Source of the DNA: Phytophthora sp. 'mugwort' | Lineage: Eukaryota > Oomycota > Peronosporomycetes > Peronosporales > Peronosporaceae | Reading direction: 5' to 3' | Assembly: GCA_033558025.1 (NCBI GenBank) | Contig: JAUCEF010000008.1 | Span: forward strand, 930,001-994,000 | DNA length: 64,000 bases | Part shown: piece after piece, positions 46,734-56,621 of the stretch | Numbering within the stretch: position 1 is the first letter of the stretch | How the letters are laid out: every line of letters starts with the position of its first letter | Notes under the pieces: generated by a model | Databases searched by the model: none | Told to the model about the DNA's origin: nothing | What the model saw: only the letters and a program-made list of their open reading frames with translations | Position numbers and translations under genes: made by a program

Positions 46734-47457
46734 CTCTTTGTGTCAAGTTATGGCATTAATACTACGTGTTTTGGAATTTTTACAATCTTAGAGAAAGTAT
46801 AATATCGCTCGGAAAGATACAGCACTCATACATTTCCATATAAAATCTTACTGAATCTTATCCAACTGTTGCGGTAGTAGGCATGTGCCTTGCTACTGGC
46901 AGGTAGCGGTTAAGATTCAGAAAGTGTGAGTAGTTTGCCATCGCTATCGTTACTAGTAATATTATATTATGCAGCAGTAGCTCAGAAATGCAAAAAGACG
47001 TAATTACCACAAAAAAAGAGTGCTTTTTGTATTTTTTTAGAAGTGACTGCTGTACCCGACTGGAAAACGTGGGGGTGAAAGTCGCATAAACGACCAACGG
47101 AGGAGAGCGGTTGCGAGCCGAACAATGTAGCGGGCCGAACTTAGAATCTTTCCTCGCAGGAGTGCTGCGCACGGCAGTCTCTGCACTCCTGCGAGGAAAG
47201 ATTCTAAGTTCTAAAGGGCTAGGTAAAATGTAGGGTGACACATTCATTACAAAAGTACGTTTAAACTGAAAATGTGACGCGGCGAGTCGGGTGCAATATC
47301 ACGTGCCTATTTTAAAAACTACGAGCGTAAATTTTTCGTATTTTTTAATAATCTTGTAGAATATATAATTCCGTACAAATATTCCAATACATTTGCCATA
47401 CAATCATTTATTCTGAGGGCCTGGTAATACAGCCCATAGTACTATTTTAATTTAATC
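46734..47457. other. Intergenic, upstream of the FAR1-like gene
   Basis: AT-rich in most of its length with the long perfect hairpin at 47138-47210. The minus-strand frame 46858-47247 overlaps the hairpin and has no recognisable domain. Confidence 0.5.
47138..47210. repeat. Perfect 28-bp inverted repeat with 17-base loop
   Basis: Arm 47138-47165 (starts AACTTAGAATCTTTCCTCGC) and arm 47183-47210 are exact reverse complements. Loop 47166-47182. It lies 248 bp upstream of the ATG at 47458. Perfect arms in a region of decayed repeats suggest a recent origin or selection. It could be a foldback/MITE core or an RNA hairpin. Confidence 0.93.
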
Positions 47458-48876
47458 ATGTCAGTACTACACTCTTTGCTCGCTAACTGGGTGCTTGTAT
47501 TTCCTTGCCCTCATTGGTCAAAACCGTTTTTTATTTTAGTATACACTCACTCGCGCTTCGTGTCCAGACCCAGTCTCAACCAGCAAGTTATGCCTCTCGC
47601 CCAGGAGGACCCCGCGCTGCCCTCGACGATTTCGCAGGTCCCATCAACCCTTAGAAGCCAAGCTACACTCGTTGAGGCGCCCCCTATGGCTACTACGAAA
47701 TTCCCCACTTGGGACGCCTTCTCCGTATACTTCACTGAATACCAGCGGCAAACTTATCAGGTATACGTGGGAAAGTCATCGACGTCCGTTGCAACCCGCA
47801 ATAAGCGGATCGTCAACATGTCGGAATCAAAAAATGCCGTAAATTTCGGCGATCGACTACTACCGTCCGAGCTGAAACTCTACTCCAAGACGTTGATCTG
47901 CACTCACGGAGGCAAACCACGCAATCGCAGCCAAAGCATCCGACCGAAACAGAATTATCGACCGATGGAGTGTCCAGCCAGGATGAATATCGTGGCTCAG
48001 CAGAAAATTGGCTGTGATAGCTCGAAGACCAGTGGATGGCACGTGGTGGTGACAAAGCATGCAGCCACGCATAATCATCCGCTCGATGCCGATACCTACA
48101 TGTCGTACCCGCAGAACCGAAAGGTCCAGGATCCGATGGTGCTGGAGGCAGTGAACGCACTTCGAAAAGCTGGAGTAAAGCACCGCGATATTCGCAAATA
48201 TATCTCGGAAAAGGAACCAACAAAACACGTTACGAGAAGCGACGTGAATAATTTGCTGACCAAGTTAAAGAGCAATAACACTACTACTACAAATGCACCG
48301 GCATCTGGATTATCGATTCCTGCGCCAGTTGCTCAAGTTGGGTATATGCGGAATAAAAGTACCAACGCTGATGTAGACGGTCCTGCTGGAAACGACCGTA
48401 CCCGTGAGCTTACAGATGCTCGATCATCACGTGGAGGCAGTGCTTCATATCCGACAACCGACGGTATGGTTAACGACACTATCTCACTCCAAAGTTTGTG
48501 TGTATTCAAGCAGGTGGCTAGTGGAAGCTTTAAATTGCGAGGAAAACGCCTTGAAGAGCAGAACCTGGCACTTTACGCTCAAAACACCATGCTTGTCGAA
48601 CAAAACCGGCTTTACGTTGCTGATCTGAATCAAGCGCGCAAAAAGTCGGCTGAGCAAGAAGTCCAGCTGATGACTTTGAGAAAGTCGGAGGCCACTTTGA
48701 AAAAGGCACTGAGTCGATCGGAACAACAATTGGCTGATTTGAGAGCAGAAAACGCGAGATTGGTACAGCAAGCGCAGCGTCAAACTTCTAACCTATCGGG
48801 TATTGTTCTGCCTGAAACGGTGGGCCACAGTGATTTCACTGGAAGGGATCGTGCGCTCAAACGATCACGGCGCTAA
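47458..48876 (+). CDS. FAR1-like (MULE-derived) DNA-binding protein with C-terminal coiled coil
   Basis: An intact 472-residue frame. Residues about 82-101 (FPTWDAFSVYFTEYQRQTYQ) and a zinc-binding pattern C148...C172...H205-x-H207 (LICTHGG, MECPARM, HAATHNHPLD) form a FAR1/WRKY-GCM1-type DNA-binding domain as found at the N-terminus of MULE transposases. A helical segment at about 226-265 (VLEAVNALRKAGVKHRDIRK) matches the piece at 19540-19600 in the MULE here. Instead of a transposase core, the rest is a Ser/Thr/Asn-rich linker and a coiled coil at about 358-442. The end is basic (RALKRSRR). The start may be the second ATG at 47590: a CCTCATTGGTCAAAAC block (47509-47524) partly resembles an oomycete Inr. 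Role proposed: nuclear DNA-binding regulator domesticated from a MULE; unproven. Confidence 0.85.
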   Translation: MSVLHSLLANWVLVFPCPHWSKPFFILVYTHSRFVSRPSLNQQVMPLAQEDPALPSTISQVPSTLRSQATLVEAPPMATTKFPTWDAFSVYFTEYQRQTYQVYVGKSSTSVATRNKRIVNMSESKNAVNFGDRLLPSELKLYSKTLICTHGGKPRNRSQSIRPKQNYRPMECPARMNIVAQQKIGCDSSKTSGWHVVVTKHAATHNHPLDADTYMSYPQNRKVQDPMVLEAVNALRKAGVKHRDIRKYISEKEPTKHVTRSDVNNLLTKLKSNNTTTTNAPASGLSIPAPVAQVGYMRNKSTNADVDGPAGNDRTRELTDARSSRGGSASYPTTDGMVNDTISLQSLCVFKQVASGSFKLRGKRLEEQNLALYAQNTMLVEQNRLYVADLNQARKKSAEQEVQLMTLRKSEATLKKALSRSEQQLADLRAENARLVQQAQRQTSNLSGIVLPETVGHSDFTGRDRALKRSRR

Positions 48877-50986
48877 TGGAACAGTCGAGTTTGTTTGTCC
48901 TCAGAAACGTTTCGCTACAAACCAACCATGTGATACTTAATCCATATTGATTTCTGGATATAACGAAATAGCGACGCCATTTTTAACCCCACCCAATCAA
49001 ACATTGGTTTCTAGGGTTTAATCCGTCGATGACTTGTCAATATCCAACCCGCAACGCGGTCATTTGATAAAATTGCTATCTTGGTGGACGTTACGAATGA
49101 AATGGAAAGTTACAAAACTGCTGGCGTGTATTTATGCAATGCAGTGCTTGCCTTATATTGTTTTACCTCGAAGAAATAAACTAATGACATTGTCAATTTC
49201 GACGAAGTCCTTTAAGCCTCTGATGAGCTCAGGTGGACTACGCCATCTTTTGAGCTTCGTACCACAAGCCATCATTTCCTGTTGCAGCACGTTGCCGTAT
49301 GATACCTATCTTCGAAAAAGTATCATGTACAATCCTCGAAAAAATACCATGTACAATATCCCATTTGGTGGGGCTAATCCTTCGAGTATTTCTTCTGTGG
49401 CGCTCAACACTGCCGACGTGATAATGGTGGTGATAAACAATCGGACAGTACATTAGTTTCCAGTGCTCCTGTCTTAACCAAATTTCTTGAGATCGTCATA
49501 CTTCGACGTCGACACAATAGAAGAAACACTTGTGCTTTTCGATGTCGCACTCTTTTGTATAGCGTAGAAACTGTTCCGGACCATTTTCATCGATTCTTGG
49601 TAGAAGTAGGCTTCGTAGCATACCATACTTTACCAAGTACATGTAAAACTTAAGCTTACAGTGCAGAGGTGTACGCTTCTCTCTAGCGAAATCTTGGGGC
49701 TGAAAAACGTCTGAGAATGGTTATTTTATCGACCTATCCTAAAACTCAACGCTAACGTCGCTCCGTCCGTCCGTTGTCACGCCATAACGTGATTCTAGGC
49801 GCAATCTCATTGGCTGCCGATGGCTAAAATAACATGGCTGCAGAGCGCAGAGAAAGCGGCCCTCATTCGCTAAACAATCTTCCGCCGAAGGCGGCCATTA
49901 GGTGGAAATATAATTAAACGATTGGTTGAAAATTAAAAAAAATATGTGGGCCTCCGCTGCGCTCCGACGGGACTGGGACCAAAACTAAACCCACCGCCGC
50001 GTAGGCGGCGGCGCTCGTCTAGTTTTTGTCAGCTCCTGCTGCGCTCAGATGAAAGTGAATCTATTTAATATACTTTTAAAAAAGCGACGAGAATTTCGCA
50101 CGATGAACTTGACGGGTCATGCACCGCTGTTGTTTGACGGTCGAGATGGGCCGGATTTAACTTCAAGTAGTCGGGAGCTTTTCTGGAACTATCCTGATGC
50201 ATTGAAAAATGAGTCAAACTGTTTGACTACATGTAATCTATTGTTGCTGCTACGACGAAGCTAAAGTGAATAGCTCTTCCATAAGCGACGCTAGTTTTTA
50301 AACTATTAAAATACAGTACCGTAGGTATTATTGATTTGGGTGCATGCTTGTCTAAGCAAAATGAATTGGAACACTGTTATGTAGCATACATAATCTATCA
50401 AATGAATGGCCAAGCCATTTCAGCACGTTACAGTACATTGCTTTGGGTGCATGCTTGTCTTAAGCAAATAAATATGAACATTGTTATGTAGCATACATAA
50501 TCTATGCAAATGAATGGCCAAGCCATTTCAGTACGTTAGAGTTGATGCTACTGTGCTATGGTCATGAGCCAGGCCTCATTGAGCCGCGTAAGCGACGGTG
50601 CGACTGAGCCGGTCAGCAATTTCTGAAGTTGAAGTTGGTTGATCTGTGGTTGCAGCCTGCAACTTGCAGGTTTCCTGGCGGTGGAACGTCACGCAGTGCT
50701 CATCTATACGACTAAAGCCTTTATCAATTGGCTCGGGCTGTCATTCATGATCGCCTGACAACTATTGTAGCAAGGATTAACGCAGCCAAGCAGCATCCCA
50801 GACGCACCGGCGATGTACAGGAGTGTCGAGAGTCGTCGGCGGGATTTGATAACAGTCATCGTCTTTGGCCGAGTGTCTACTATTATAATAGACGCTCGAG
50901 CCTTTTCCCGATGGTACGGTAGGGTACAGTTTATCATGTCCTCGTCCATGATCGATACGAGTATCTTACGGGTCATTGTGCCAGAC
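48877..50986. other. Intergenic with tandem repeats, no supported gene
   Basis: The plus-strand 140-codon frame at 49034-49456 and the 71-codon frame at 50049-50264 lack recognisable features. A 24-bp two-copy repeat (TCGAAAAA..TA.CATGTACAAT) lies at about 49311-49360, a GC-rich CCGCC/GGCGG hairpin near 49990-50010, and a 107-bp tandem duplication at 50329-50536. Confidence 0.5.
50329..50536. repeat. Two-copy tandem duplication, period about 107 bp
   Basis: Copies begin with GGGTGCATGCTTGTCT at 50338 and 50445 and run through TATGTAGCATACATAATCTA and AATGAATGGCCAAGCCATTT to CAG(C/T)ACGTTA. A few substitutions and small indels separate them. Located 450-700 bp upstream of the sugar transporter start. 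Confidence 0.92.
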
Positions 50987-51002
50987 GCTCACTTTCGAAT
51001 TT
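50987..51002 (+). promoter_or_regulatory. Oomycete core promoter: Inr plus flanking promoter region
   Basis: GCTCACTTTCGAATTT matches 14 of 16 positions of the described oomycete consensus GCTCATTYYNCAWTTT. It begins 56 bp before the ATG at 51043, the normal distance for the transcription start. It places the TTG at 51001 in the 5' UTR. Confidence 0.75.
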
Positions 51003-51042
51003 GCTCGAGACTCCAAAAGCTCCTAACCAAATCGAGTCCCTC

Positions 51043-52563
51043 ATGGCGTCGCACAAATCTCCCCGAAACGAATACGCCGTCGTTCAGACGCCCGTTCATG
51101 ACGAGCCACTGCTCGACATCGAGGAGCGCTCGCTGAAGCCAACATGGATTGTGTACTCGTCCGTAGCCATCGCCATGCTCGAAGCCTTCCACTACGGATG
51201 GTCCAACTCCCAAGTCAACCTCAGCATCTTCAGTCACACAGACGACTGCAACGCACGCCCCGTTGAGGAAGGAACGTGTATCATGTTCCCTGGTCACACT
51301 CACACGACGTGGACTCTCTTAGTCAACGCGTGGATTGTGGGCGGTATGTTTGGTAGTTTACTGTCTGGCTTCCCGTCGAACAAATGGGGCCGTCGCACGA
51401 CGTTGCGCTTCAATGCGATCATTATGGTGCTGGGATCGGTGATCCAAGTGGTGGCGAACAACCCGACGTGGTTCTCGGTGGGTCGCTTCGTGACGGGCGT
51501 GGCGAACGGCGTGGCCATGGCTGTGGTAAACACGTTCCTGAATGAGATCTCGACGCCACACAACCGTCACGCTCTGGGCACGAACACGCACTTGGCTGCG
51601 ACATTGGGAATCTTCGGAGTGGCTACGACGTTCTGGTACTGGAACACGACGCCCGGTTTCCGATGGATCGCTGGCATGCCAATCGTATTTGCTGCGGGTT
51701 TCGTAGTGCTGTCGTTCTTCTTCATGGTCGAAAGTCCCGTGTGGCTCGTTGCAAATGGCAAAGATGAAGCAGCGGAGAAGGAACTTGCTCGTCTATACGG
51801 CAAGGAGAATGTCCACGTCATGATGAGCTGGATTCAGGCGAACGACCGCAGATCCAAGCTACCGTCGACGTTGAGTGGCATGTCGGATAAAGTTCACACT
51901 GAGACCAATTGGACCATCTTGACTAACAAAAAGTTCCACAAGCCACTTGTCATCGCTCTGGGTCTGACGTGCATCAACCAATTGGTGGGTATTAATGCGG
52001 TCTTCTTCTACTCGTCGTCGATCCTCAAAGACGCTGGCATTTCGGATTCGCGTGTCGGTCTCATGATCATTGACATCCTCAACGTTGTTCCGGTGCCGAT
52101 CGCTGCTGCCTTAACGAAGACTATGCGTAAACGTACCATGCTGATGTCTGGTATCTTCGTTATGGTGTTGTGCTGCATCGGCATGACGTTCTCGCTGGTC
52201 TATAGCGTGGGCTGGCTCTCGATCGTTTTCCTCGGTATTTTCGTGGTGGGCTACGACTTGAGCATCGGTCCACTGCTCTGGCCCATAGTTGCTGAACTCT
52301 TTGCAGATTCCGCTCGCGGTGCTGCCGTTGGCATTTGTCTTACGATGAAGTGGATCTGTTCGCTTATTGTGGGTATTGGTTTCCCGTACGTCGAAGAGGC
52401 CATCACGAACTACAGCTTCATGCCGTTCTTGGGCTCGACTGTCCTCTCCATCATCTTCATCTACTTTATGGTACCGGAGACGTCCGACATGACCATCGCC
52501 GAGATCCAGGACGGATTCCGAAGCGACTGTAGCGTGCAGTCGTCGAGCAAGAGTCAGATGTAA
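51043..52563 (+). CDS. Sugar-porter family MFS transporter
   Basis: A 506-residue intronless protein with about 12 hydrophobic segments and a short cytoplasmic N-terminus. Sugar-porter landmarks: KWGRRTTLR after TM2, VGRFVTGVANGVAMAVVNTF in TM4, NEISTPHNRHALG (the PxxxRG-type loop), VESPVWLVANGK (PESPRWL variant) after TM6, NQLVGINAVFFYSSSILKDA in TM7 (QQxxGxNxxxYYS variant), and VPETSDMTIAEIQ (PETKG-type) after TM12. It should move hexoses or related sugars across the plasma membrane, probably by proton symport; direction and substrate are not readable. The start is the first ATG after the Inr. A large loop with Cys residues between TM1 and TM2 (DDCNARPVEEGTC) is typical of GLUT-like porters. 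Confidence 0.95.
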   Translation: MASHKSPRNEYAVVQTPVHDEPLLDIEERSLKPTWIVYSSVAIAMLEAFHYGWSNSQVNLSIFSHTDDCNARPVEEGTCIMFPGHTHTTWTLLVNAWIVGGMFGSLLSGFPSNKWGRRTTLRFNAIIMVLGSVIQVVANNPTWFSVGRFVTGVANGVAMAVVNTFLNEISTPHNRHALGTNTHLAATLGIFGVATTFWYWNTTPGFRWIAGMPIVFAAGFVVLSFFFMVESPVWLVANGKDEAAEKELARLYGKENVHVMMSWIQANDRRSKLPSTLSGMSDKVHTETNWTILTNKKFHKPLVIALGLTCINQLVGINAVFFYSSSILKDAGISDSRVGLMIIDILNVVPVPIAAALTKTMRKRTMLMSGIFVMVLCCIGMTFSLVYSVGWLSIVFLGIFVVGYDLSIGPLLWPIVAELFADSARGAAVGICLTMKWICSLIVGIGFPYVEEAITNYSFMPFLGSTVLSIIFIYFMVPETSDMTIAEIQDGFRSDCSVQSSSKSQM

Positions 52564-55009
52564 GGGCAAGAAATGAATGTATACATGTACCGGTTGATCT
52601 GTATGCATCGATTGCTTGTGGCATCATATGTCTGCAACAAATGTACAAGAAGGTTCTAGGAGGGAATCAATTCCTCCCTTTCATGACCACCCAACAGCGT
52701 GACTTCCAGGCGGACTTAAATCGCAGACGTAGCTTCCTGTATGACTATCTGTTTGTTGTCATACACGAACCGAGTCATAACTGCAGGCACCGGATTGCAC
52801 TCGAGAATACAGTAAACTACCTTCACACCCTAATAGTGACACTCGGTAGTCGTGAATAACGCCCCTGATCTCGTGAACCACAGTGATAGTCAGTGTGCGA
52901 CCGCAACAGCCGCTTAACTCGCCGTCAGTATGGCGTCGTGTGATGTCAAACCTCCAGTCGAAACCCTCGAAAAATACCCAAAGCCGCCGCTTCAAGCAGG
53001 ATGCTGATAGAGCGGCCCTTTCTATTGAAACGACTGGTACGAGCGGTTCTACTCCAGTCCAGCCTCGAATTAATCGCCCTTGAACTCGAACCACCGCAAA
53101 TACTCATGCACAACGAGGCCGACTTTCAACTGTGTCGCATGCTAGCCAGAGCACTTCGCTTGCACCATCCATTTGCCTTGATCCCGCTTGTACGCCCTCC
53201 TCTCGGGTGTAGAGCCGCTCTTCTGAGTGGTGCTTGGTGGATGCACAATTGACGACTAAAACAAATTCCCATTCTTACCCCCTAGACAATCCTTTGCAGT
53301 GTTACAGCTTAGGGATAGAGTTGTCACAATTGGAGTGTGCCAGACAAAGGGGTATATACATGTACGCTATCGACAAGCTGGAAGCTTCTCCGTCAATGGA
53401 CATGAGTAGCGTCGCTAAACACTAGACCGTGGACGTGCGGCAAGCCGTGCTGTGGAGCATCGAGAGTTGAATACGATGTGCCTGCTGGCAGTTTGCTAAC
53501 TGCGAACTACGATTACTGTACGTACGAGTACGCGGAACAAGGCGTGGAAGACAGCTTCGCGGATGGGCTAACGGCGATGATGTCACGCCCGCATACTTCC
53601 AACCTGATATCCGTAGACGAGCACCGGAAGAGAAAACCATACGAGCGCACGAACGAGGACTTCTGCCGAGTTGAGTGGATGGTTAGAAGCTGACGATGCA
53701 AACGATTAAGACTCTGTCCACTTAAAAACTGAAGGAACGACTTGAGTTGATGGTGTAGCTATAAATTAGCACATTTGCGATGGCGGTCAAGTGGCCTTCT
53801 ATTTGAGTTGTTTACTGTCCTATAGAAGCCTGATATGTAGTAAGACGTTCGTGTATGTTGGTCGTCTGTGTGTGTTGCTGGTCTTTTGCCAACGGGCTTG
53901 AGGCTGCTATGTTTTTTTGTGTCTGGGTGCTGGGGTTTGTAGCTCCTCCTGTGCCGTGCGTATCGTAAATCTTTGTCGTGTTGCCTTTTGCCATCAGTTT
54001 TGCTACTGTGAGTGCTGGTCCAGCCGGTTTCCCCCATTGCACTGAGAAAAAATCCTTCAAACTCTGCGCAAGTGTGGTGGTGGCTGGGTCGTTTGCTAAC
54101 GGTTTTTTTTCTGAAGTGTTTGAATCTGCACTTGTAGTTTCTTGTCAAGACTACCGACTCGAAGGTAATTTGATTCTGGGGTCGTCTGTGCCTTCAGTCC
54201 TTGATTCAAGGTACTTGCTGCATTGTCGATTTTTTGTGCGTTGTGTTCCCAGTTTGATGCTGCCCGCTTTTATGGGCTTCCATTGCGGTCCTGCCTCTTG
54301 ATCCCTTCGCCCGAGCTCTGATTGTCCTTAGTGCAGTGCATGTAGTAGTGAATATTCCACACTTCCAGTTCTGAATTAGCGCATATGCGATAGGGGGGAG
54401 GGCTCCAAGAGCGATACAGAAGCTTCGAATAATGCAACGAGCATTTAGAGCGGAGTTAGGGCAAAGCAGAAATCAGTAGTGGTCTGTTCCATCGCTCTGT
54501 TAATTGACTTTGCTTAGTTAATAATCCTGTTTTTGTATTACAAAACCGCTAACCAAAGGATAGAGGCACATTTGGGAGCTTCGGAGTGTATTACAATTCT
54601 ACTGCATCCGACAAAAAACTCGGCACTGACAAAAATCAGGATCTAATTGGCTGAAATAATATCAAGATGCCAAAGAAAACGTCCAGTTGGGCAACAAAAG
54701 GACTGACTTGTTTGATCATTAAACAAATCTCGTAGTTGGATGTGTTAAAATTACGTATTTTAGCATTCTGTTGGTTAATATATTGTTGGATTTTACTATG
54801 GGAGTTGCGGACATGGAAGGTGGATCTCGATGTCGTCGCCGCCACTACACATTTTGCTCTATCTCCCATTTGTCGTTTCCCTTGCCATTCGTTAGCAATA
54901 CCGAAGGCAAAGCACTCAAAGAGCAAACCAAGTCGCTCTCACGGCGCCGGTACTGAAAGCTCGGCATTGTCACCGGTTGAAAACTAACCTCGAGCGGTGG
55001 CAGCAGTTC
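52564..55009. other. Intergenic, no supported gene
   Basis: Frames up to about 130 codons occur on both strands (for example 53759-54148 minus, rich in Lys, His and Thr; 53978-54301 plus) but without domain or conventional structure. They could be a decayed repeat. The segment 54300-54980 is AT-rich. Confidence 0.5.
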
Positions 55010-56520
55010 TCGTGCACCCGAAATTAAGAACAGGGCCCCGCGACAGGAGTGGTTGACAAAGTACAAGAGAGAGCTCGGCGTTCAGTCTAAGCGGCACCAG
55101 CAAGGTGGTCCCGTTGTGGAGGCTCGCTGCTTGTTCTGTGCTGCTTTCGGTCGAGAGGACGGGAACGCCACGGGGGCACCGTCGTTTGATGACCTCCTGG
55201 CCCAACAGGATCGCAAAAATACCAATCAAAGACTTTTAAATCTTTCAGACGCGACAACATATTAAAGAACCCCCGCGAGCAATATCCTCAGAAATGGGTA
55301 GACTAGAACGCGCTCATGCCAGAAGGTGAGCGTCGAGGGACAATTTCCGCAAGACCCCGATTTCCATTCTTCTACCCCGAAGGTAGCACGCAGCTATCCA
55401 ACCAGTCGAGCGCAACCAGCTCAGATAGTGGCTTTGTGCGCCGAGATCATGCTGCCGGCTCGTTCGCCTGTTCGACGCCTTTGTAGAGCTCGAAGACGGC
55501 GACTTCGTTCTTACAATCCAGGACAATCTTCAATTCGAGACGATAATCCATTGCATTAACACGTCGACGATCGCTCGCGCAATTCGGCGCCGGTTTGTGA
55601 TATTTGACGAGCTATTGGCACCATGAAGCTGGGGACGCCAAGTGAGGAAACGATCGGCCGCTACGTTAAATATATTGTCTCTATCAACATATCTGCATTG
55701 CAGGAAGTGCTTACCGAGGAGTGGGCCTTCTCAATTCTGGCCGGCGGTGCGACACATCGACCCGTCGGCTATCTCGACGTTCGAATCTCTTTCGAGCTCG
55801 GTAGCATCTTGAAAAACATGCATCTGCTAGAGATACCAATGGGCACACACAGCCACAAGGCGACGAACTATGCCGAACTCGTGCTCGACGTTCTCTCCAG
55901 TGTGGGTGGGACGCCCTGTTGCGCAAACTCATTGGCACTACTAGTGATGGAGCTGATACAATGCTCGGCTGTAGCCAGGGCTTCGCAATTCGCGTGTCGC
56001 TGTGCGCTGGTGCGGAAGTCACCAATTGAGCCTCTCGATTGGACTGTTTCTGAACTGTTTGGACGAGTTCGTGCGCTTCCGCACGTGCTTGAGCGCGGAG
56101 ATTTCGTTTACAAGAACGTTTGATACCGTCCGGACTATTGTCGGTCAGTGCCCAACGTACTTGACGACGCACTGGGAGTCCATTTACGTCTCGTGCAATT
56201 TCTTCACTACCTAACTACCAGGGACTGAAGCGTCTCAAAGCATGAAAAAAAAGTAAGAGCCCTGAGTTGCTCGTGGTGGCTTGGCCTTTTCGTGGTGGTA
56301 GACGTCGCCGAACTGACGCGTCACTGCTTCAAGAATATGCAGTACAAGATCGTCACTATGAAGATTCAATACGATACTCTCGCAGCGCTAACCCGCTCAC
56401 GGCAATTTAAATTTGAGTGGGATCAGGGCGATGGTGAGCGAACTGCGGTCGTTGTTGAGAATTGTATGAAGTATCATGGGACCCTTCTCAACCAGCAGTT
56501 AACGACTGGTTGAGGGCTCT
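55010..56520 (+). pseudogene. hAT-like transposase-related gene, decayed
   Basis: Starts in sense as APRQEWLTKYKRELGVQSKR with a C-x2-C finger (ARCLFCAAFGRED, about 55120-55160), breaks through several frames, then has a good stretch from ATG 55623: LGTPSEETIGRYVKYIVSIN, EWAFSILAGGATHRPVGYLD (about 55725-55780) and IPMGTHSHKATNYAELVLDV. In a shifted frame RKLIGTTSDGADTMLGCSQG (about 55925-55985) gives the Asp-containing block, and DQGDGERTAVVVENCMKYHG lies near 56425-56480. Known to me as a repeated oomycete transposase-like family; hAT relationship is inferred from the finger plus DGA/SDGA blocks. Confidence 0.6.
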
Positions 56521-56621
56521 GCTGCCACCCCAAGCTTTCTGATGGTATAATGCTGTCCTCACTTGCCAATTTGCTCTATCCACGCCCCATTACAAGCCTC
56601 CCCGATCTCAGTCTCGCCTCC

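Noticed and set aside
49034..49456. 140-codon plus-strand frame as a gene
   Set aside because: No domain or signal, AT-rich surroundings, and internal low-complexity repeats near its end.
51001..51042. Possible longer sugar transporter start at TTG 51001
   Set aside because: Nuclear eukaryotic genes rarely start at TTG, and the codon lies within the Inr/FPR promoter block; the first ATG is at 51043.
53759..54148. 129-codon minus-strand frame, Lys/His/Thr-rich, as a gene or LINE ORF1
   Set aside because: No zinc knuckle or RT nearby and no conventional ATG context; left as unassigned sequence.
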